Shown in pieces: positions 1-5,418 of a DNA stretch of 5,418 nt. The stretch spans positions 1-5,418 of the forward strand of contig JACNKY010000291.1 of NCBI GenBank assembly GCA_014381795.1, written 5' to 3'. The notes below the pieces were generated by a model. It did not search any database, was not told the origin of the DNA, and saw nothing but the letters and a program-made list of their open reading frames with translations. Position numbers and translations under genes: made by a program. How positions within the stretch are numbered: the stretch's first letter is position 1; every line of letters starts with the position of its first letter. Source of the DNA: Pseudomonadota bacterium. GTDB lineage: Bacteria; SAR324; NAC60-12.

Positions 1-129
1 GTCAGGAAGATAAACAGGTTTGAGCAAATCCAATCCATTGACGGTTTACAGTTTGCTGTTCTCATTTTGGGGGTGTACTGTAACGGATCTTCAACACTAA
101 ACATTTAATCAATTTAAAAGGAGACTCTG
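1..129 (+). promoter_or_regulatory. leader region upstream of upp
   Basis: This stretch has no convincing gene. Frame 3 reads QEDKQV and then a TGA at 21-23, which could be the last residues of an upstream gene, but too little is visible to say. Frame 1 is open to a TAA at 106-108 and its translation resembles nothing I recognise. A TTGACG at 38-43 resembles a -35 box but has no good -10 at 16-18 bases. A TTTAAT at 104-109 resembles a -10 box but lacks a -35. A promoter for the operon probably lies here or further upstream, but I cannot place it. No hairpin terminator was seen. Confidence 0.3.
119..123 (+). promoter_or_regulatory. Shine-Dalgarno site of upp
   Basis: AGGAG lies six bases before the ATG at 130 and supports that start. 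It is the only strong Shine-Dalgarno match in front of any gene in the window. The other six genes start without one, which suggests either translational coupling or an organism that depends little on this signal. Confidence 0.8.
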
Positions 130-762
130 ATGCACGAAAATTTACATGTTATTGACCACCCGCTGGTGCAACATAAGCTTTCGTTGATGCGTAAAAAAAG
201 TACCTCCACTCATAATTTTCGGACTTTGATACGTGAGGTAGGCACCTTGCTCGCATATGAAGTTACCAAAGATTTACCGCTGATTTATCAAGAAATAGAG
301 ACTCCCTTAATGAAAATGGATGCTCCTTTTCTAGAGGGAAAAAAGCTCTGTCTGGTTTCTATTTTAAGAGCAGGTAATGGTTTGCTGGATGGTTTTATGG
401 ATCTTGTCCCCTCAGCGAGAGTTGGACACATCGGTCTTTACCGCGATCCGGAAACTCTGGTCGCGGTTGAATATTACATGAAACTGCCGGATTTAATCAA
501 TCAGCGTCTTGTGTTGGCACTGGATCCGATGCTGGCCACCGGACATTCTTCTGCGGCTGCGGTGACGAGATTAAAGGAAAACGGTGCTGAAAATATTCGT
601 TTTGTCAGCCTGCTTTCTGCGCCGGAAGGGATTGAATATTTCAGCAAGGCACATCCAGATGTGCCTATTTACACGGCGGCAGTTGATGAAAAACTGAATG
701 AACATGCCTACATTTTACCAGGTTTGGGAGATGCCGGTGATCGTATTTTTGGCACAAAATAA
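130..762 (+). CDS. upp: uracil phosphoribosyltransferase (UPRTase)
   Basis: Cytoplasmic salvage enzyme that joins uracil to PRPP, giving UMP and pyrophosphate. The 210 residues match the usual family length (about 208-210), and the family can be followed end to end. The N-terminal [12 protein letters not shown] (10-21) is characteristic. [12 protein letters not shown] (78-89) is the conserved central loop. [11 protein letters not shown] (131-141) is the PRPP-binding loop. [15 protein letters not shown] (194-208) is the uracil-binding C-terminal segment. The NGLLDG and ATGHSS variants recall alphaproteobacterial-type enzymes more than the E. coli form, but this is a memory-based impression. 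The start is supported by AGGAG six bases upstream. Only two bases separate its stop from the next ATG, so it is almost certainly co-transcribed with the molybdoenzyme accessory genes. That is an unusual partner set and hints that the target enzyme may act on nucleobases. Confidence 0.96.
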   Translation: MHENLHVIDHPLVQHKLSLMRKKSTSTHNFRTLIREVGTLLAYEVTKDLPLIYQEIETPLMKMDAPFLEGKKLCLVSILRAGNGLLDGFMDLVPSARVGHIGLYRDPETLVAVEYYMKLPDLINQRLVLALDPMLATGHSSAAAVTRLKENGAENIRFVSLLSAPEGIEYFSKAHPDVPIYTAAVDEKLNEHAYILPGLGDAGDRIFGTK

Positions 763-764
763 AA

Positions 765-1343
765 ATGGAAGTTAGCTCAACCAAAACTTTTCAAGTCAGT
801 GCAGACATTGATTCGGTCTGGTCTGTTTTGAACGATCCGCAACAAGTAGTGGTTTGTGTTCCAGGAGCACAACTTACAGAGGTTCTTGACGAAGATCATT
901 TCAAAGGTAAAGTCACCCTTAAAATAGGTCCGGTGACAGCAAAATTTAACGGCAAAGTTGAGTTCACTCAGCGGGACAGTTCCACATACGAAATGGCGAT
1001 GGAAGGAAAGGGAGCAGACATCAGTGGCAAAGGTGGAGCAACCATGATAATGTCGCTCAGTCTCAAAGCTCTTGAGGAACGTACAGAAGTCAAGTGTATT
1101 ATGTCTGTCTCCATCACAGGCCGGATTGCTCAATTCGGTGCCCGGATGATAGAAGCGGTGAATAATAAACTCTTTGAGCAATTCATTCAAAATTTTTGCA
1201 ACTTGCTGGCACAGGAAAATGGAGAAGCCACAGCAGGCACGAATTCAACAGAAGCAGAACCGGTAAAAGCCGCCTCACTTATTGGCTCAGTTATTATGTC
1301 TGAGCTTAAAAAGAAACTCGTCAAAAAAGTAGAGCTGGAATGA
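765..1343 (+). CDS. coxG: CoxG-like SRPBCC protein (CO dehydrogenase subunit G family)
   Basis: A 192-residue protein of the CoxG family, which has a START/SRPBCC fold with a hydrophobic pocket. Family marks are VWSVLNDPQQV (18-28), the CVPG turn (31-34), KIGPVTAKFNGKV (53-65), EGKG (80-83) and the helix IAQFGARMIEAV (121-132). The SRPBCC domain ends near residue 150. A Ser/Thr/Glu-rich linker follows (about 151-167), then a C-terminal tail (168-192) that is apolar at first and ends in a lysine-rich stretch. In studied CO-oxidising bacteria CoxG attaches the Mo-hydroxylase to the membrane and is reported to pass quinone to it; the tail fits a membrane-contact role. No signal peptide is seen. 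It starts two bases after upp with no Shine-Dalgarno site, so reinitiation from upp is likely. CoxG homologues also accompany hydroxylases that do not oxidise CO, so the substrate stays open. Confidence 0.88.
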   Translation: MEVSSTKTFQVSADIDSVWSVLNDPQQVVVCVPGAQLTEVLDEDHFKGKVTLKIGPVTAKFNGKVEFTQRDSSTYEMAMEGKGADISGKGGATMIMSLSLKALEERTEVKCIMSVSITGRIAQFGARMIEAVNNKLFEQFIQNFCNLLAQENGEATAGTNSTEAEPVKAASLIGSVIMSELKKKLVKKVELE

Positions 1344-1377
1344 AAAATTGCCGGCGTAATTTTAGCATTTGCTACCA

Positions 1378-1965
1378 ATGATTTCCTCCATCATCCTGGC
1401 TGCCGGTGAGTCACGGAGAATGGGAACGCAAAACAAACTTCTGCTGCAGATTGGCTCAGAAGTGCTGATCCGAAAATTTGTGGAATCTGTCTGTGCCTCA
1501 GCAGCGGATGCTGTGTTAGTTGTTCTTGGACATGAAGCAGAAAAAATAAAAGCAGTTTTGCAGGATCAAACTGTGAGATTTGTGAACAATACCTGCTTCG
1601 AAGAAGGTATGACCACTTCAATTCAGTCCGGAGTAAAAGCTGCGTCTACGGAAAGCACTGGATTGATGATTTGCCTCGCGGATCTGCCCTTCGCAGAAAC
1701 CTCTGATTTCAACCGTTTAATTCAAGCATTTACTGATTTCCGGCGTACAGAAAGTTCGCTGATTATTGTACCTGTTTTTCAAGGACAGCGTGGGAATCCG
1801 GTCTTGTTTTCTGCGGAATTCAGGGATAAAATATTAACGCACAAAGGTGAAGGTTGCAGGGAAATTGTCAGGCAATATCCACAGTCTGTAAGGGAAGTCA
1901 GCATGGAGAATGATAATCTTTTAAGAGATATTGATACTCCGGAAGATTATAAGCTTGTTACCTAA
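1378..1965 (+). CDS. mocA: MocA-type molybdenum cofactor cytidylyltransferase (MobA-like NTP transferase)
   Basis: A 195-residue nucleotidyltransferase, close to the length of E. coli MocA. It probably transfers CMP from CTP to molybdopterin cofactor, giving the cytosine dinucleotide form used by xanthine oxidase-family enzymes. The N-terminal signature is LAAGESRRMGTQNK (7-20), the nucleotide-binding loop. LAAG rather than LAGG favours the MocA side over the GTP-using MobA. Next come EEGMTTSIQSG (75-85), LADLP (100-104) with the probable metal-binding Asp102, QRGNPVLF (137-144) and the C-terminal DIDTPEDY (184-191). I chose the ATG at 1378. A TTG at 1369 in the same frame would add only three residues, and neither has a clear ribosome site. 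The 34-base gap after coxG contains an odd N-terminus-like reading. Its position directly before xdhC is a classic arrangement, because XdhC receives the product. Confidence 0.87.
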   Translation: MISSIILAAGESRRMGTQNKLLLQIGSEVLIRKFVESVCASAADAVLVVLGHEAEKIKAVLQDQTVRFVNNTCFEEGMTTSIQSGVKAASTESTGLMICLADLPFAETSDFNRLIQAFTDFRRTESSLIIVPVFQGQRGNPVLFSAEFRDKILTHKGEGCREIVRQYPQSVREVSMENDNLLRDIDTPEDYKLVT

Positions 1966-1985
1966 ATAAATAATTTGCAAATAAC

Positions 1986-2783
1986 ATGTCTAACGAATAC
2001 TTTGAAAAATTAGCAGAGTTGAATGCAGCTGAAGTTCCGTTTGCAGTAGCGACGGTGATCAAAATAACCGGTTCTGTATCCGCAAAAACAGGAGCAAAAT
2101 CAATCATTGACGCGAATGGTGCAACCTTGTTCGGCTGGGTCGGCGGGGGCTGTGCAGAGGAAGCCGTGCGGGAAGCGGCGCTGGAGAGTCTGCGGGACGG
2201 ACAAACCAAGATTGTACCCCTTGATCTTGATGATGAAATATTAGGAGTGGGCATGCCTTGCGGTGGTACGATGGAGGTTTATGTGGAACCTTATATGCCT
2301 CGTCCGGAATTGATGATTGTCGGACACGGGCGCATTGCAGAAGTTTTGGCACAACTTGCTCACACGGTACATTTTTCTATCACGGTCAATGATTCCGCGG
2401 CCACACGTGAAGCGTTTCCGGCGGCCGAGAGCTTGATCACATCGGATCTCGATTTCAGTCAAATGCAGGTTGGTCCGTTTACTTATGTGGTTGTCGTTAC
2501 TCAGCACAAAGGCGATCAGCATTCCATCAAAAAGGCTTTGGAAGGAGAAGGTCCGTACATAGGTTTGGTGGCCAGCACTAAGCGTGCGAAATTGGTCTTT
2601 GAATATTTAATCGATGAAGGAGTAGCTTCCGAAGAGTTGAAACGTGTACATTCCCCGGCGGGGTTGGATTTTGCCGGAACAACTCCAGAGGAAATTGCAT
2701 TGAGTATTGTGGGTGAAATGGTGGCAATCCGCCGTGGCGGCTCCGGAAAGTCGATGATGGAATTGAAACAAGTTTTTCCTTGA
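1986..2783 (+). CDS. xdhC: XdhC/CoxF family molybdenum cofactor chaperone
   Basis: A 265-residue two-domain protein. The N-terminal XdhC/CoxI domain (about 14-103) contains GSVSAKTGAK (29-38), GWVGGGCAE (50-58, Cys56) and GMPCGGTMEVYVEP (89-102, Cys92). The C-terminal XdhC_C Rossmann domain (about 107-248) contains IVGHGRIAEVL (111-121), VVVTQHKGDQHS (169-180), YIGLVAST (191-198) and the typical VHSPAGLDFAGTTPEEIA (221-238). XdhC of Rhodobacter capsulatus binds the molybdenum cofactor, protects it while it is sulfurated and delivers it to the XdhB subunit. CoxF has a comparable role in CO dehydrogenase maturation. The GWVGGGCAE form and the SAK in place of the more usual PR in the first motif look CoxF-like to me. 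It begins 20 bases after mocA with no Shine-Dalgarno site. The GGSGKS near the C-terminus is not a Walker motif in context. Confidence 0.91.
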   Translation: MSNEYFEKLAELNAAEVPFAVATVIKITGSVSAKTGAKSIIDANGATLFGWVGGGCAEEAVREAALESLRDGQTKIVPLDLDDEILGVGMPCGGTMEVYVEPYMPRPELMIVGHGRIAEVLAQLAHTVHFSITVNDSAATREAFPAAESLITSDLDFSQMQVGPFTYVVVVTQHKGDQHSIKKALEGEGPYIGLVASTKRAKLVFEYLIDEGVASEELKRVHSPAGLDFAGTTPEEIALSIVGEMVAIRRGGSGKSMMELKQVFP

Positions 2784-2852
2784 AATCTGATAATTTCCAC
2801 AGACAATCCGGAAAATCTGCTAAAAGGAACTGTTCAAATCCGCGTAAATCTG
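2783..2852 (+). repeat. three direct copies of AAATCTG upstream of sufS
   Basis: AAATCTG occurs at 2783-2789, 2813-2819 and 2846-2852, spaced 30 and 33 bases apart, or about three turns of the DNA helix each time. The last two copies are longer: both are preceded by AATCCG (2805-2810 and 2837-2842) with a 2-3 base spacer. The first copy begins on the last base of the xdhC stop codon. Same-face spacing in the only real intergenic gap suggests binding sites for a regulator, but no known operator is recognised and this is inference. Confidence 0.4.
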
Positions 2853-2859
2853 TGACTTA

Positions 2860-2873
2860 TTTTAGCGCTAAAA
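2860..2873. promoter_or_regulatory. 14-base perfect palindrome adjoining the sufS start
   Basis: TTTTAGCGCTAAAA is a perfect palindrome with no spacer, ending one base before the ATG at 2875. It occupies the place where a ribosome site would be expected. It could be an operator whose occupation would block entry into sufS-sufU-coxD, or it could matter in the RNA. A perfect 14-base palindrome is unlikely by chance in a 91-base gap but not remarkable over the whole window. No regulator can be named. Confidence 0.35.
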
Positions 2874-2874
2874 A

Positions 2875-4146
2875 ATGCAAATCTCTCCTTTAACAGCAAA
2901 AGTTCGAGATGATTTTCCGATTCTCAAACGGAAAATTAACGGCCATCCCTTGGCGTATCTCGACAATGCGGCCACTACGCAAAAACCAAACTGTGTGATT
3001 GACGCACAGGTACGCTTCTACGAAAATCACAACAGTAACGTCAGCCGCGGTGTTTATACGCTTGCCGAAGAGGCAACAGACATTTATGAAGAAGGCCGGG
3101 AAATTATCGCTAAATTTATTGGCGCAGCAGATTCCGGAAAAATAATTTTCAGCAGCGGAACCACTGAGTCAATCAATCTTGTCGCTTCAGCGTGGGCGCA
3201 ACCAAAGTTGAAAACCGGTGAACGGATTATGGTGACCGAAATGGAACACCATTCCAATTTGGTACCGTGGCAGTTAGTGGCGCAAAATTGCGGAGCAGAA
3301 CTTGTTTACTGGCCGCTTAATTCGGAAAGCGGAAACAGCAGTGATGGTCGTTTGGATTTGCAAAAGCTGGATGAGTTGCTTGCGGAATCCGTTAAACTCA
3401 AGCGGAAGATTCGCCTTCTTACGGTCACAGCGGTTTCGAATGTTTTGGGAACGGTCAACCCGATTGTGGAAATTGTCAAAATTTCGCATGCTCATGGTGT
3501 TCCGGTTTTAGTGGATGCAGCGCAGGCAGTGGCGAGAATGTCGATTGATGTTTCAGCATGGGACTGTGATTTCCTTGCTTTTTCCGGACACAAAATTTAC
3601 GGTCCTACCGGCATCGGTGTGCTTTACGCAAAACATGAACGGCTCGAAGAAATGCAACCTTTTCAAGGCGGTGGCGGAATGATACGTCAAGTTGGACTGC
3701 AAACTTCAAGCTGGGCGGAAGCTCCGCAAAAATTTGAAGCAGGAACACCTCCTTTTGCGGAAGTTTGCGGATTAGCGGCAGCAGTCGGATATCTTTCTGA
3801 TGTTGGTATGCCGGAAATTCAGCAGCATGAACTTGAACTGACAACTCATGCTTTAAAAAGATTTGCGGAGTTTAAGGATCTGGAACTTTACGGACCACCG
3901 GAAACAATCGACAGAAGCGGTGTGTTGAGTTTTAATCTGCAGAATGTGCATCCGCATGACGTAGCGCAGGTTCTTGACGAAAGCGGAATCGCGGTACGAG
4001 CCGGTCATCACTGTACTCAGGTGCTACACAAACGCCTCGGCATTGCAGCGAGTGTCCGCATGAGTTTTGGGCTTTACAACGAAAATTCCGAAATCGACCG
4101 TATCTTTTCCGCACTTGATCAGGCGAGAAATATTTTTTTGGCATGA
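2875..4146 (+). CDS. sufS: SufS-type PLP-dependent cysteine desulfurase
   Basis: A 423-residue group II cysteine desulfurase that takes sulfur from L-cysteine as an enzyme persulfide, releasing alanine. Visible marks are DFPIL (13-17), YLDNAATTQKP (28-38), SSGTTESIN (93-101), MEHHSN (123-128, His125 stacking on PLP), VDAAQ (213-217, Asp214 and Gln217), FSGHKIYGPTG (236-246, with Lys240 as the PLP lysine), FEAGTPP (287-293) and VRAGHHCTQ (374-382, with Cys380 as the persulfide cysteine). Arg395 is the likely substrate-carboxylate residue. His361 lies 19 residues before Cys380, where Bacillus SufS has the His that takes over a zinc ligand from SufU; E. coli SufS has Tyr there. This fits the partner gene one base downstream. 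Residues 150-178 look slightly longer than in E. coli. The ATG at 2875 gives the normal N-terminus but has no Shine-Dalgarno site. No sufB, sufC or sufD is present. Confidence 0.95.
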   Translation: MQISPLTAKVRDDFPILKRKINGHPLAYLDNAATTQKPNCVIDAQVRFYENHNSNVSRGVYTLAEEATDIYEEGREIIAKFIGAADSGKIIFSSGTTESINLVASAWAQPKLKTGERIMVTEMEHHSNLVPWQLVAQNCGAELVYWPLNSESGNSSDGRLDLQKLDELLAESVKLKRKIRLLTVTAVSNVLGTVNPIVEIVKISHAHGVPVLVDAAQAVARMSIDVSAWDCDFLAFSGHKIYGPTGIGVLYAKHERLEEMQPFQGGGGMIRQVGLQTSSWAEAPQKFEAGTPPFAEVCGLAAAVGYLSDVGMPEIQQHELELTTHALKRFAEFKDLELYGPPETIDRSGVLSFNLQNVHPHDVAQVLDESGIAVRAGHHCTQVLHKRLGIAASVRMSFGLYNENSEIDRIFSALDQARNIFLA

Positions 4147-4147
4147 T

Positions 4148-4576
4148 ATGACAACACCTTCCATCTATCGTGATTTGCTGCTGGAGCATGCACGGCACCC
4201 TAAAAATTCCGGACGTCTGGAAAGTCCGGACCTGCGGGCTTCTGCTTTTAATCCACTGTGCGGAGATGAATTGGAGTTGACTTTGACTTTGTCTGAAGGC
4301 ACCATTCAGGACTGCAAAGCACAGGTGCGTGGATGTTCAATTTGCCAGGCTTCTGCATCAATGATGAGTGAATTGATTTTAACAAAAACTCTTCAGGAAG
4401 CAGCAAATATCAGTCAGGTGTTTACCGAAAGTCTACAGAAAGATACTGAGGAAATTGCGGAATCCCTCGATTCTTTACGACCGTTGATTGCCTTAAAAAA
4501 ACACCGCAGCAGAATCAAATGTATGAAACTGGCGTGGGACGCACTCGAAGATTGTGCACGTCAAAATCAAACCTGA
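4148..4576 (+). CDS. sufU: SufU zinc-dependent sulfur transfer protein
   Basis: A 142-residue SufU. SufU accepts persulfide sulfur from SufS and passes it on; in Bacillus it acts as a zinc-dependent sulfurtransferase. The start YRDLLLEHARHPKNSGRL (8-25) is typical of the IscU/SufU fold. NPLCGDE (35-41) supplies Cys38 and Asp40, GCSICQASASMM (62-73) supplies Cys63, and RIKCMKLAWDAL (122-133) supplies Cys125. These are the three Cys and one Asp of the zinc site. The 61 residues between Cys63 and Cys125 equal the Bacillus spacing, including the SufU-specific insertion, so this is SufU and not IscU. Arg122 matches the conserved Arg three residues before the last Cys. An extra Cys66 makes a CxxC with Cys63, where other SufU proteins I recall have Ser. 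I chose the ATG at 4148, one base after the sufS stop; an earlier in-frame ATG at 4067 lies inside sufS and would add an unrelated extension. Confidence 0.93.
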   Translation: MTTPSIYRDLLLEHARHPKNSGRLESPDLRASAFNPLCGDELELTLTLSEGTIQDCKAQVRGCSICQASASMMSELILTKTLQEAANISQVFTESLQKDTEEIAESLDSLRPLIALKKHRSRIKCMKLAWDALEDCARQNQT

Positions 4577-4590
4577 ATCAGACCTCTAGA

Positions 4591-5418
4591 ATGTACAAAG
4601 AAGATACAGAAAAAATTCGGCAAATGCTGGAGGAACAAAATTATGTGGCAGATTCCGCAATTGTCATGTCAGTTTATTTAGCGAAGACACTGCAAAAACC
4701 TTTGCTGGTTGAAGGTCCGGCTGGTGTTGGAAAAACTGAAATCGCGAAAGTAATGGCAAAAGCGCTTGATACAGATTTGATACGACTACAGTGTTATGAA
4801 GGGCTTGACGCAAATATGGCGCTTTATGAGTGGAATTATCAGCGCCAGTTGCTGCACATTAAACTCGAAGAAGGCGGGGAGAAATCTCTGGCAGAGCGAG
4901 AGTCCACAATTTTCAGTGAAGATTTTTTACTTAAACGCCCTTTGCTGCAGGCGATCACGCATCATAAACCACCAGTTTTATTAATTGATGAACTTGATCG
5001 TTCAGACGAGGAATTTGAAAGCTTTTTGTTGGAAATCCTATCTGAATGGCAAATCACGATTCCGGAAATCGGCAGTATAAAAGCCAAAGAAAAACCCTAT
5101 GTGATTTTAACCAGTAATCGTACCCGTGAATTATCGGATGCAGTACGCCGTCGCTGTTTTTACTTGTGGATGGATTATCCAGAATATGAAAAAGAATTGG
5201 CGATTGTGCGCAGCAAAGTCCCCGGATGTGATCTTCGGCTGGCCAAACAAATCTGCGTATTTATGGAATTGATCCGTAAACAAAAGTTGGAAAAAATTCC
5301 TGGAGTCGCGGAAACTTTGGATTGGGCGAGATCACTGGTTACTCTGCATCAGGATCATCTTGATCCTGTCATGGTTGAATCAACGCTGGGTATTGTTTTC
5401 AAAGACCGTTTGGATGTA
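4591..5418 (+). CDS. coxD: CoxD-like MoxR-family AAA+ ATPase, C-terminus cut by window edge
   Basis: The frame is open from the ATG at 4591 to the last base, giving 276 residues; CoxD proteins are about 295, so only the last 15-25 residues should be missing. The AAA+ parts are in order: Walker A GPAGVGKTE (42-50), Walker B VLLIDELDRSDEEFE (129-143), sensor 1 TSNRTRELSDAVRRRC (174-189) including candidate arginine-finger residues, and sensor 2 around PGVAETLDWARSL (237-249). CoxD of Afipia (Oligotropha) carboxidovorans is an ATPase needed to build the sulfur- and copper-containing site of CO dehydrogenase; relatives accompany other Mo-hydroxylases, usually with a CoxE von Willebrand domain protein next. 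It starts 14 bases after sufU without a clear ribosome site. A general MoxR identity is certain; the CoxD assignment rests on residues 237-249 and on neighbours coxG, mocA and xdhC. Confidence 0.92.
   Translation, partial: MYKEDTEKIRQMLEEQNYVADSAIVMSVYLAKTLQKPLLVEGPAGVGKTEIAKVMAKALDTDLIRLQCYEGLDANMALYEWNYQRQLLHIKLEEGGEKSLAERESTIFSEDFLLKRPLLQAITHHKPPVLLIDELDRSDEEFESFLLEILSEWQITIPEIGSIKAKEKPYVILTSNRTRELSDAVRRRCFYLWMDYPEYEKELAIVRSKVPGCDLRLAKQICVFMELIRKQKLEKIPGVAETLDWARSLVTLHQDHLDPVMVESTLGIVFKDRLDV

Noticed and set aside
1..65. A divergent gene starting from a - strand ATG at 63-65
   Set aside because: The frame stays open to the window edge but is only about 21 codons long, has no ribosome site, and its translation is not recognisable.
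777..1190. A 137-codon open frame on the - strand across coxG
   Set aside because: It lies wholly antisense to a clear family member, its translation is rich in Cys, His and Phe with no domain, and no gene signals precede it.
2736..2757. GGSGKS near the end of XdhC as a P-loop
   Set aside because: It lies in the C-terminal tail after the Rossmann domain, with no preceding beta strand or Walker B, so it is chance similarity.
1958..2806. Several overlapping - strand open frames across xdhC
   Set aside because: They are shadows of xdhC codon use, overlap one another and show no recognisable motifs.
2798..2854. CACAGA (2798-2803) and TCTGTG (2849-2854) as a terminator stem after xdhC
   Set aside because: The stem is only six pairs with a 45-base loop and no T-run after it, so it is not a credible intrinsic terminator.
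3302..3511. A 69-codon + strand frame inside sufS
   Set aside because: It is out of frame within strongly conserved sufS sequence, has no start signal and a low-complexity translation.
4148..4576. IscU scaffold instead of SufU
   Set aside because: The spacing between the second and third zinc cysteines includes the SufU-specific insertion, the LPPVK segment of IscU is missing, and the neighbour is SufS rather than IscS.
4796..4984. A 62-codon + strand frame inside coxD
   Set aside because: It overlaps the Walker A to Walker B part of the ATPase in another frame and matches nothing.
765..5418. Calling the locus a CO dehydrogenase operon
   Set aside because: No large, medium or small hydroxylase subunit is visible, and CoxG, CoxD, MocA and XdhC relatives also serve other Mo-hydroxylases, so CO as substrate cannot be claimed.

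Overview
The window is one tightly packed, co-oriented (+ strand) bacterial gene run: upp, coxG-like, mocA-like, xdhC/coxF-like, sufS, sufU and a coxD-like MoxR ATPase cut off by the right edge. By eye the base composition is in the mid-40s % GC and looks even throughout, with no sign of recent insertion. There are no tRNA or rRNA genes, insertion sequences or CRISPR arrays. The organism cannot be named from this stretch. The uracil phosphoribosyltransferase resembles Gram-negative, alphaproteobacterial-type enzymes, the Fe-S pair is of the SufU type, and only the first gene has a clear Shine-Dalgarno sequence.

Layout: 1-129 is a non-coding leader with a good ribosome site. Bases 130-762 encode uracil phosphoribosyltransferase (pyrimidine salvage). 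Bases 765-2783 encode three accessory proteins of the xanthine oxidase/CO dehydrogenase class of molybdenum hydroxylases: a CoxG SRPBCC protein, a MocA-type molybdenum cofactor cytidylyltransferase and an XdhC/CoxF-type cofactor chaperone. A 91-base gap (2784-2874), the only sizeable one inside the run, carries three direct copies of a 7-mer and a 14-base perfect palindrome next to the next start codon. Bases 2875-4576 encode a SufS cysteine desulfurase and its SufU partner, one base apart. Bases 4591-5418 encode most of a CoxD-like AAA+ ATPase.

Working together (inference): MocA would convert molybdopterin cofactor to its cytosine dinucleotide form. XdhC/CoxF would hold and protect it while a sulfido ligand is added. 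CoxD would remodel the apoenzyme for active-site maturation, and CoxG would link the finished enzyme to the membrane or quinone pool. SufS/SufU sit inside this set without SufB, SufC or SufD. They may therefore supply sulfur for the Mo=S ligand, for the 2Fe-2S clusters of the hydroxylase, or both. The hydroxylase subunits lie outside the window, so the substrate (CO, a purine or another heterocycle) is unknown. The leading upp gene hints at nucleobase metabolism.
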